Shown one piece after another: positions 17,004 through 24,024 of a DNA stretch of 27,847 nt. Within the stretch, counting starts at the first letter, position 1; every line of letters starts with the position of its first letter. The notes under the pieces are model-generated. The model had not been told where the DNA came from and made no database searches. It was given only the letters and a program-made list of their open reading frames with translations. The stretch lies in assembly GCA_002387845.1 (NCBI GenBank), contig DGLB01000002.1, positions 114,545 through 142,391 on the forward strand, written 5' to 3'. The DNA comes from Stenotrophomonas maltophilia (GTDB taxonomy: Bacteria; Pseudomonadota; Gammaproteobacteria; Xanthomonadales; Xanthomonadaceae). Made by a program: the position numbers and the translations under genes.

Positions 17004-17747
17004 TCAATTCACCAGAAACTCGCCGCGGCAGCCGTTGTCCACCCAGACCCCACGTGTGTCCCAGCCCCAGCTGCGGCCCTCTTCGCAGGGGCTGCCGGAC
17101 AGCTGCTTGCGCAGCTGCGCGCCCTGGCTGATGCCGGCCCCGCAGAAGCGCCGCTGGCGCGAGCGCGATTCGCAGACCACCACGCGCGGCACGTTGACGA
17201 AGCCACTGCCGTCCTCCGCGCCGACTTCGAAATCACCCTGGCAGCCACGGGTGACCCAGATTTCGTTGCGACGCGCCCCCCAGCTGTGGCCTTCGCGGCA
17301 GGGCATCGCCGAGAGCTGGCGCAGCAGCCGCACCGGCGCGCCCTGCAGTATGACCGGGCAGTTCTGTGGACGGCCGCTGGATTCGCAGCGCACCACCCGA
17401 CGCACCTTGCGTTCACCCAGCGACGGTGCGCCAGCAGGACGACGCGCGCGGAACTCGGCGCGGCAACCGAGGGTGACCCAGACGCCGGAGCGATCGGTCC
17501 CCCATTCCGAACCGCGTATGCAGCTGTTCTCGGAGAGCTGGCGGACCAGATCGACGCCCTGCTCCACCGGCATGTCGCAGTGAACCCAGCCCATGTCCTT
17601 CGATTCGCAGCGCACCACCTGCCCGGCGTAGCCGGTTTCAGCGGCATCCGCGCGCTCGGGCAGCAGGCCAGCGCACAGCGCCAGGCCCAGCCATGACAAG
17701 GTCCATCGCAGCGACGACGACGGTACGGCAGCATCCCTCAGCTTCAT
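17004..17747 (-). CDS. Secreted protein with three DUF3011 modules
   Basis: A 247-residue protein with a signal peptide (about residues 1-35, hydrophobic LSWLGLALCAGLL, cleavage after RADA). Three Cys-rich repeats of about 65 residues follow. Each reads V-V-x-CES...C...G..L.RQLS...C..G.SWG......WV..GC...F, which is DUF3011; four cysteines per module suggest two disulfides each in the periplasm. Function is unknown; such repeats are common in xanthomonad secreted proteins. The ATG at 17747 has GGGGA eight bases before it, and longer in-frame starts up to 17834 would spoil the signal peptide. It may be co-transcribed with mtnA downstream. Confidence 0.85.
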   Translation of the reverse strand: MKLRDAAVPSSSLRWTLSWLGLALCAGLLPERADAAETGYAGQVVRCESKDMGWVHCDMPVEQGVDLVRQLSENSCIRGSEWGTDRSGVWVTLGCRAEFRARRPAGAPSLGERKVRRVVRCESSGRPQNCPVILQGAPVRLLRQLSAMPCREGHSWGARRNEIWVTRGCQGDFEVGAEDGSGFVNVPRVVVCESRSRQRRFCGAGISQGAQLRKQLSGSPCEEGRSWGWDTRGVWVDNGCRGEFLVN

Positions 17748-17854
17748 CAACAGCATCCCCGCCGCCACAGTCCTGGCACGTCGCCACCTTCCAACATCGG
17801 GTGTGATCAGAGCATCATCGTGAAGACCGCGCAAGATGCACCGTCGTTAACAGC

Positions 17855-18799
17855 TCAGGCGTGGGCGAAATCGAAGGCGAGCACGTCGGCGATGCGTGCG
17901 GTGCGGTTCATCGCCATCAGCAGGCGATCCACACCTACCGCCACGCCTGCGCAGTCGGGCAGCGCCGGCAAAGCGGCCAGCAGGTGTTCGTCCAGTGCCG
18001 GCAGCACCGCACCGCGTGCGCTGCGTACGGCGTGGTCACGCACGAAACGGGCGCGCTGTTCGTCGGCGTCGTTCAGCTCGTGATAGCCGTTGGCCAGTTC
18101 CACCGAGCCCAGGTACAGCTCGAAACGCTCCGCCAATGGCGGCGTTCCCGGCCGGATCCGCGCCAGCGCGGCCTGGCTGGCTGGCCAGTCATGCACGACG
18201 GTCAGGCAGTCATCGCGGAAATGCGGTTGGATGCAGTGGGTCATCAGCAGGTCCAGCCAGTCGTCGCGGGTCAGGCCCTCGGCGTCGATGCGCACGTCCG
18301 CCAGGGGCCCCTGCAGCTGTTCCAGGGTCGCCTCGAACGGGTCCACCCCGACCTGCTGGCGGTACAGGCTGCGGTAGTCGACCACGCTCAGCGTGGCCTC
18401 ACGCTGCACCAGTGCCAAGGCAGCCCGCACCAAGGCCACGGTTTCCTCCACCAGCTGATGATGGTTCCAGCCGACCCGGTACCATTCCAGCATGGTGAAC
18501 TCAGGGTTGTGCCGCCCGCCGGCCTCGCCGTTGCGGAACACCCGGCCCAGCTCATAGCAGTCACCCACGCCGGCCGCCAACAGGCGCTTCAGCGGATACT
18601 CCGGCGAGGTGCGCAGCCAGCGCAGCGCGCTGCCGGCGCTGACATGGCCACTGAAGCGGGTGTGGAAGCTGTCGATGTTGGGCTCGGTGTTACCGGCCTC
18701 CGACAGGATCGGGGTTTCCACTTCCAGCACATCGCGTTCGGCGAAGAACGAACGGATCAGCGCATTCAGGGCGGCACGCTGGCGCAGCACGGTGATCAT
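17855..18799 (-). CDS. epmA: EF-P--(R)-beta-lysine ligase (elongation factor P lysine aminoacylase)
   Basis: A 314-residue class II lysyl-tRNA synthetase paralog lacking the anticodon-binding domain. It attaches beta-lysine to a conserved Lys of EF-P, helping translation through proline stretches. Class II motif 1 is near FFAERDVLEVETPILS; motif 2 is GRVFRNGEAGGRHNPEFTML; motif 3 is AGVAVGVDRLLMAM. ELANGYHELND is the lysine-pocket strand. The ATG overlaps the TGA of the GNAT gene (ATGA), implying coupled translation. The partners efp and epmB are not in the window. Confidence 0.96.
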   Translation of the reverse strand: MITVLRQRAALNALIRSFFAERDVLEVETPILSEAGNTEPNIDSFHTRFSGHVSAGSALRWLRTSPEYPLKRLLAAGVGDCYELGRVFRNGEAGGRHNPEFTMLEWYRVGWNHHQLVEETVALVRAALALVQREATLSVVDYRSLYRQQVGVDPFEATLEQLQGPLADVRIDAEGLTRDDWLDLLMTHCIQPHFRDDCLTVVHDWPASQAALARIRPGTPPLAERFELYLGSVELANGYHELNDADEQRARFVRDHAVRSARGAVLPALDEHLLAALPALPDCAGVAVGVDRLLMAMNRTARIADVLAFDFAHA

Positions 18800-19281
18800 C
18801 CGCGCGCGTCCCGCAGGCGTTCGGCCAGCGGCAGTGACAGCAGCCCACGGGTTTCGTCCACATAGCCGGTGGCCAGATAGAGGCGACGCGCCAGTTCGTT
18901 GTGGTGGTTCACTTCCAGCCGCATCCGCTCCACACCGCGCGCATTGGCACGCTGCTCCAGGATGGCCAGCGCCTGCTTGCCACGCCCACGTCCGCGCGCG
19001 GCATGGCTGAGGTACAGCTCATCAAGCAGCACGAAATGCCCGCCCTGCTCCAGGCTGAAACCCATTGCCAGCGCGGCATGACCCACCACCTCGCCGGCTT
19101 CGTTCAGCCACAGCAGGACTTCGCCATTGCGCGGATCGGTCAACAAGGCATCCAGCGCGCGGCGCACGCGCGCCTCGTCGAAGACCAGCTGGTCTTCGGC
19201 ATAGAACTCACGCATCAGCGCGACCACCTGTTCGGTGTCGGCGACGGTGGCAACGCGAAAATCGAGAGGGGACGTCTGCAT
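18796..19281 (-). CDS. GNAT-family N-acetyltransferase
   Basis: A 161-residue acetyltransferase that uses acetyl-CoA. FRVATVADTEQVVALMREFY opens the domain, LDELYLSHAARGRGRGKQAL is motif A with the R-G-R-G-R-G-K acetyl-CoA phosphate loop, and LEVNHHNELARRLYLATGYV is the usual N-x-x-A-x-x-x-Y motif B. The substrate is unknown. I chose the ATG at 19281; the frame is open to 19350, but those residues are not family-like and overlap ligA. Four-base overlap with epmA downstream and 23 bp from the ligA stop suggest a ligA-GNAT-epmA transcript. Confidence 0.88.
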   Translation of the reverse strand: MQTSPLDFRVATVADTEQVVALMREFYAEDQLVFDEARVRRALDALLTDPRNGEVLLWLNEAGEVVGHAALAMGFSLEQGGHFVLLDELYLSHAARGRGRGKQALAILEQRANARGVERMRLEVNHHNELARRLYLATGYVDETRGLLSLPLAERLRDARG

Positions 19282-19304
19282 CGTGGGGTCCGGTTCGAGG
19301 AGGC

Positions 19305-21770
19305 TCAGGCGTGGGAGGCAAGGAACGCGACCAGGCGGTCTTCGTCCCACACATCGATGCCGAGCTCGGTGGCCTTGGTCAGTTTGGAACCGGCTTCGGT
19401 GCCGCCCACCACGAACGCGGTCTTCTTCGACACGCTGCCGGAGACCTTCGCCCCCAGCGCTTCGAGGCGTTCCTTGGCCACGTCGCGGCTCATCTGTGCC
19501 AGCGTGCCGGTCAGAACCACGGTCTGGCCGTCGAGCGGACCGGCCACGACGTCGTCCAGCGCCGGCGCTTTTTCCAGCAATGCGCGGCGCTGGGCATCGG
19601 CCTCGACCAGCATCGCGCCCTGCCCGTTCGTCTCCAGCCAGGCGTTCAGCCCCAGTGCGACCTCATTGGGCAGGCCGGCAGCGGTCAGCTGCACCGGTTC
19701 GGCATCCAGCAGCGCCTGTGCGTCGGGCAGCGTGGCGGTCAGTTTCTCCGCACGCAGGCGGGTGATGCCGGGAATTTCGGCCTCCACCAGCAACTGTGCG
19801 AAATCCAGGCCGTCGCGGAGTTTCGCGCTGGGCGGATGGGTGTCGCTGATGCGGACGTTGCCGATGTTGATCAGCGCGTCGATGGCGTCCTGGTTGCCGT
19901 TCTGCTCGAAGAAGTGTCCAAGCGAACGCGCCACCTCACCGCCGATGTCCGGCACACGCTTGAACAGCGGCCACGGCAGATGGCGGATCAGGTCAAGGTC
20001 GCCGAACCACACCGCCAGCGCCTTGGCCGTGCTTTCGCCGACATGTTCGATGCCCAGCGCGAACAACAGACGCTCGAGCGTGGTGGTGCGGCTGGTATCG
20101 ATGGCGGCGATCAGGTTGTCGGCCCACTTGGTGGCGATCTTCTTCGTGTTCCACTCGAACTCGGTCGCCATGGCCAGCGCCTGCGCGCGCCAGCCTTCCT
20201 GGGTGGCGTCCAGCGCCAGTACACGGCGCAGATACTCACCGCTGCCCTCGCGCGGCAGGTGCACGGCGATCTGGTCGGCCAGGGCCTGCGGTGACTCGGC
20301 GTCCAGCACCAGCTTCAGGTGCAGCAGCTGGTCCCGGGTGAGCCGGTACAGGTCGGCGACGCCGCGCACGATGCCGGCATCGACCAGGGTTTCAATGTAC
20401 TTGCCGCCCAGGCCGTCGATGTCCATCGCGCGGCGCGAGGCAAAGTGGGCAATGGCTTCCTTGCGCTGCGCCGGGCAGCTCAGCTCACCGGAGCAGCGCC
20501 ACACGGCCGCACCTTCTTCCTGCACGATTTCCGAGCCGCACACCGGGCAGTGCGTGGGCATCTGCCAGGCCACGGTGCCTGCCGGGCGACGGTCGGGAAG
20601 GATGCTCACCACTTCGGGAATGACATCGCCCGCGCGGCGCACGATCACGGTGTCGCCCACGCGCACATCCAGCCGTTTGATCTGGTCGGCGTTGTGCAGG
20701 GTGGCATTGGCCACCACCACCCCGGCCACGGCCACCGGCTTCAGGCGCGCCACCGGCGTGGCGGCACCGGTGCGACCGATCTGGATTTCGATCGCCTCTA
20801 CCGTGGTGGTCTGCTCCTGCGCCGGGAACTTGTGCGCGATGGCCCAGCGCGGCGCGCGCGACACAAAGCCCATCTGTTCCTGGCCCGCGCGGTCGTCCAG
20901 CTTGTAAACCACGCCGTCGATGTCGAACGCCAAGCCGTCACGACGCGCGCCGATGTCGCGGTAATAGGCCAGCAGACCGTCGCGGCCCTCCACCACCTGG
21001 CACAGGTCACTGACCGGGAAACCCCAGTCCTTGAGCTGGGCCAGGGTTGCGGAATGGGTGGGCGGCAGTTCGCCGCCACTGACCTCGCCCAGCCCGTAGG
21101 CATAGAAGCTCAGCTTGCGCTGCGCGCTGATTTTCGGATCCAGCTGGCGCAGCGAGCCGGCCGCACCGTTACGCGGATTGGCCAGCACCTTGCCGCCGTG
21201 CAGGCGTGCATTGGCGTTGTAGGCCTCGAAATCGGCGCGGGCCATGTACACCTCGCCGCGCACTTCCAGTACCGGCGGCCAGCCCTGCCCTTGCAGCTGC
21301 GCCGGAATGACCTTGATCTGGCGCAGGTTGGCGGTGACGTCCTCGCCGGTGCTGCCGTCGCCGCGCGTGGCCCCCTGTACGAACTGCCCGTTCTCGTAGC
21401 GCAGGCTGATGGCCAGGCCGTCCATTTTCGGTTCGGCCGAGAACAGCAGCGCATCACGGCGCAGGCGCTCGCGGATGCGGCGCACGAAATCATCCACCTC
21501 TTCGTCGCTGAAGGCATTGCCCAGCGACAGCATCGGCACCGCATGACGCACTTCAGCGAACCGCGACGAGGCCTTGCCGCCCACCCGCTGGGTCGGCGAA
21601 TCGCTGACCGCCAGCTCCGGATGCGCCTGCTCCAACGCCTCCAGTTCGCGCACCAGGGCGTCGTATTCGGCGTCAGGAATCAGCTGCTCGTCGCGCTCGT
21701 GATAGGCCTTGCCGGCTTCATCGATCTGGCGGCGCAGGTCCTGGGCACGTTCTGCGGGGCTGGGGCTCAT
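19305..21770 (-). CDS. ligA: NAD-dependent DNA ligase
   Basis: An 821-residue ligase that seals nicks in replication and repair. The adenylation Lys115 is in EPKMDGLAISL, the same number as in E. coli. An N-terminal NAD-binding Ia domain precedes it, and an OB fold follows. A four-Cys zinc finger (CPVCGSE... then CSGELSCP, about residues 417-445), helix-hairpin-helix repeats and a C-terminal BRCT domain (about 745-821) complete it. It is about 150 residues longer than E. coli LigA, with extra segments at roughly 490-542 and 655-735. I chose the ATG at 21770, where the family begins; upstream residues to 21884 are not conserved-looking. Confidence 0.98.
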   Translation of the reverse strand: MSPSPAERAQDLRRQIDEAGKAYHERDEQLIPDAEYDALVRELEALEQAHPELAVSDSPTQRVGGKASSRFAEVRHAVPMLSLGNAFSDEEVDDFVRRIRERLRRDALLFSAEPKMDGLAISLRYENGQFVQGATRGDGSTGEDVTANLRQIKVIPAQLQGQGWPPVLEVRGEVYMARADFEAYNANARLHGGKVLANPRNGAAGSLRQLDPKISAQRKLSFYAYGLGEVSGGELPPTHSATLAQLKDWGFPVSDLCQVVEGRDGLLAYYRDIGARRDGLAFDIDGVVYKLDDRAGQEQMGFVSRAPRWAIAHKFPAQEQTTTVEAIEIQIGRTGAATPVARLKPVAVAGVVVANATLHNADQIKRLDVRVGDTVIVRRAGDVIPEVVSILPDRRPAGTVAWQMPTHCPVCGSEIVQEEGAAVWRCSGELSCPAQRKEAIAHFASRRAMDIDGLGGKYIETLVDAGIVRGVADLYRLTRDQLLHLKLVLDAESPQALADQIAVHLPREGSGEYLRRVLALDATQEGWRAQALAMATEFEWNTKKIATKWADNLIAAIDTSRTTTLERLLFALGIEHVGESTAKALAVWFGDLDLIRHLPWPLFKRVPDIGGEVARSLGHFFEQNGNQDAIDALINIGNVRISDTHPPSAKLRDGLDFAQLLVEAEIPGITRLRAEKLTATLPDAQALLDAEPVQLTAAGLPNEVALGLNAWLETNGQGAMLVEADAQRRALLEKAPALDDVVAGPLDGQTVVLTGTLAQMSRDVAKERLEALGAKVSGSVSKKTAFVVGGTEAGSKLTKATELGIDVWDEDRLVAFLASHA

Positions 21771-21916
21771 GCGGGCGGCTGTCGTGACTGGGCATTGAAT
21801 TCTAGGCGCTGCGCCTGCTGCCGGCCACCCGCAGGCCAAGTGCGCGGATGCCCGCTTGTCGGCGTGCGCGCGCGGTGCCAGCATGCCCGCATTGTCCCGC
21901 CTTCGGTATTCAGCCC

Positions 21917-23044
21917 ATGTCGTCGACCGTGCACTCGCGTCGTTCCTTCCTGCAACTGGCTGGCACCGGCCTGGCGGTATCCGGGCTTGGGCTGGCTCCG
22001 ATCGCGCAGGCGGCCGCCCTGCCCGCGCCCGCGGCTCCGGGTGCGGCCGGTCCGGTGCTGTTGAACTTCAACGAATGTCCGTACGGACCTGCGCCGGCCG
22101 CACAGGCTGCCATTCGCGACATCGTGCCGGGCAGCGGCCGCTACCTGTTCGCATTGGCCGGCGAAGTGCGCGACACCTTCGCCGCAAAGGAGCAGATTGC
22201 GGCTGACCGGGTGCGCTTGTATCCCGGCTCCAGCGAACCTTTGAACCGGGCCGCCGTGGTCTGGACCTCGGCCACGGCCGGGCTGGTGGTGGCCGACCCC
22301 ACGTTCGAGAGCCTGGGTGATCTGGCCGCGGCACGCGGGGCCACGGTGGAGCGGGTGCCGCTGCGTGCCGACGGCGCGCACGACCTGCGCGCGATGGTGG
22401 CCGCCGCCCAGCGCATCAACGCCGGCCTGCTGTATCTGTGCAATCCGAACAATCCCACCGGCTCGATCACCCCGGCCGACGACATCGCCTGGCTGCTGGC
22501 CCACAAGCCTGCGCAGACCCGGGTGCTGGTCGATGAGGCCTACATCCAGTACAGCGATCAGCCGTCGCTGATCGGCCAGGTGATGCAGCGCGACGACGTG
22601 ATCGTGCTGCGTACGTTCTCCAAGCTGTACGGCATGGCCGGGCTGCGCCTGGGCGTGGCGGCGGCGCATCCAGACCGCCTGCGTGAGCTGGCCAGCCTGG
22701 GTGACAACCCGGTGCCGGTCACTGCACTGGCGGCGGCACTGGCCAGCCTCCGTGATCCCGATCTGGTGGCGCAGCGCAAGGCGCAGAACGCGCAGGTGCG
22801 TCAGGCCACGGTTGCGTGGCTGGGCAAGCGCGGCTATTCCAGCGTGCCGTCCGAGGCGAATTGTTTCGTGGTGGACGTGCAGCGCGACGGCAAAACGTTT
22901 GTCGCGGCCATGGCCGAACGCGGCGTCATCATCGGTCGCAGCTGGCCGATCTGGCCGCAACGGGTGCGGGTGACGGTAGGCACCGAGGCAGAGATGGCGA
23001 CGTTCCGGAAAGCGTTTGCCGAAGTCACCGGTACGCCAACGTGA
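21917..23044 (+). CDS. Histidinol-phosphate aminotransferase-like PLP enzyme with Tat signal
   Basis: A 375-residue fold-type I PLP-dependent aminotransferase. The catalytic Lys236 is in RTFSKLYGMAGLRLG, Asp206 and Tyr209 in VDEAYIQY contact the cofactor, and CNPNNPTG supplies the usual Asn. The sequence looks like HisC. It begins MSSTVHSRRSFLQLAGTGLA, a twin-arginine signal with hydrophobic core and an Ala-rich end near IAQA, so it probably works in the periplasm and is unlikely to be the histidine-pathway enzyme. The ATG at 21917 has no clear ribosome site. It lies on the opposite strand between ligA and zipA, divergent from ligA. Its substrate is unknown. Confidence 0.85.
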   Translation: MSSTVHSRRSFLQLAGTGLAVSGLGLAPIAQAAALPAPAAPGAAGPVLLNFNECPYGPAPAAQAAIRDIVPGSGRYLFALAGEVRDTFAAKEQIAADRVRLYPGSSEPLNRAAVVWTSATAGLVVADPTFESLGDLAAARGATVERVPLRADGAHDLRAMVAAAQRINAGLLYLCNPNNPTGSITPADDIAWLLAHKPAQTRVLVDEAYIQYSDQPSLIGQVMQRDDVIVLRTFSKLYGMAGLRLGVAAAHPDRLRELASLGDNPVPVTALAAALASLRDPDLVAQRKAQNAQVRQATVAWLGKRGYSSVPSEANCFVVDVQRDGKTFVAAMAERGVIIGRSWPIWPQRVRVTVGTEAEMATFRKAFAEVTGTPT

Positions 23045-23063
23045 TCGCACGTTGAGGCACCAC

Positions 23064-23139
23064 GTGGTCCGGCCAACGGCCGGGGCCACCAGTAACCATC
23101 ATCCCGCCCGAAGCCCGGTAGCGCCGGCCGTTGGCCGGC
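23064..23139. repeat. Second palindromic repeat type, two copies in inverted orientation
   Basis: The core CCGGCCGTTGGCCGG is present at 23124-23138 after a GTAGCG head (head at 23118) and, inverted, at 23069-23083 with a GTGG-type head ending at 23089. The two heads face each other. The form (GTAG head plus GC hairpin) matches the SMAG style, but the core differs from the common element of this window. Lies just after the aminotransferase stop. Confidence 0.65.
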
Positions 23140-23162
23140 CCAAGCGATGCATGAGGTCAAGA

Positions 23163-23185
23163 GCCCCCTTCATGTTGAAGGGGGC
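23163..23185. terminator. Perfect 9-bp hairpin in the aminotransferase/zipA gap
   Basis: GCCCCCTTC and GAAGGGGGC pair around the five-base loop ATGTT. No clear T-run follows on either strand, so as a terminator it would be atypical. It lies between convergent genes, where transcript ends are expected. Confidence 0.4.
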
Positions 23186-23220
23186 GCGCCGAAGGCGGGG
23201 GGATTAGGTGGAATGCGCGG

Positions 23221-23274
23221 GCCTTTGACGAAAGCGGCCCGTTGGTTCACCAACGGGGCGCTTTCGTCAAAGGC
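23221..23274. terminator. Long hairpin overlapping the zipA stop codon
   Basis: Arms 23221-23245 and 23250-23274 pair at 24 of 25 positions around a four-base loop (TTCA). The right arm encodes the last eight residues of ZipA, and the zipA TGA falls in the loop and arm edge (23247-23249). No T-run follows. It may end transcription or protect the 3' end of the mRNA. Confidence 0.6.
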
Positions 23275-23981
23275 GGTGCCTGATGCTGCCGGTCATACGC
23301 CCGCAGCTCATCACGGATGTGCGCGATCCGCTGCCGGCCCAGCGCATTGCGACTGTCATCCAGCACCACGCCATCCAGCAGTTCGCCCATGCGCTGCACG
23401 GTGGGCAGCATCTTTTCCCAGGCATCCAGCGCGGTCAGCGGGGCCGGCAGGGTCAGGAAGAACGCGATGGCCGGGGTTTCCATCTCGCGGATGGTGGCCA
23501 TGTCGAAACTGCCCGGCTTCATGATGCTGGCCATGGAGAAGATCGGGCCACGTTCGGGATGCCCTTCCACCAGACGGTGGAACACGTTCATGTGGCCGAA
23601 CACCAGCCCGGTCTTCTCGGCGGCCACCACGATGTCCTCACCGCGCAGCTTCTCGCCGGCACGGGCGGCCACGAACAGGGAGACGATCTTGTCGAAGTCC
23701 TGGGTGGCGCGCTTGCCCAGGTCGCTGGCGGGGCCGGCGTCCACGTCGGGCAAACCGAGTTCGGCCTGGGTCGCCCCCTCGTCGCCATTGAAACCGGGCT
23801 CGGCGCTCTCGCCGGCCTGATCCCCCAGCAGCGGCTCACGGCGCTGGCCGGAGGAGGTGTCGCCCCCTTCCACGCGACGTCCCTGGACCTTCTTCTTCGG
23901 GCGGCCGAACAGGAAAATGGCCACGACCAGGAGCACGCCGGCCACAAGAATGCCGATTCTGAGCAGTGCCACGTCGGACAT
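23247..23981 (-). CDS. zipA: Cell division protein ZipA
   Basis: A 244-residue divisome protein that tethers FtsZ to the inner membrane. An N-terminal membrane anchor (about residues 7-26, IGILVAGVLLVVAIFLF) is followed by a basic patch RPKKK, a short variable hydrophilic linker to about residue 90, and the C-terminal FtsZ-binding domain (IVSLFVAARAGEKLRGEDIV...FGHMNVFHR...FSMASIMKPGSFD). The linker is shorter than in E. coli ZipA (328 residues). The ATG at 23981 has GGAG nine bases upstream. It follows smc by 43 bp on the same strand, so the two are likely co-transcribed; the last codons form a long hairpin. Confidence 0.96.
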   Translation of the reverse strand: MSDVALLRIGILVAGVLLVVAIFLFGRPKKKVQGRRVEGGDTSSGQRREPLLGDQAGESAEPGFNGDEGATQAELGLPDVDAGPASDLGKRATQDFDKIVSLFVAARAGEKLRGEDIVVAAEKTGLVFGHMNVFHRLVEGHPERGPIFSMASIMKPGSFDMATIREMETPAIAFFLTLPAPLTALDAWEKMLPTVQRMGELLDGVVLDDSRNALGRQRIAHIRDELRAYDRQHQAPPLTKAPRW

Positions 23982-24024
23982 GTGAAGGGTCTCCAGCTAA
24001 ATACGTTCAGGTAAGCATGGCACG

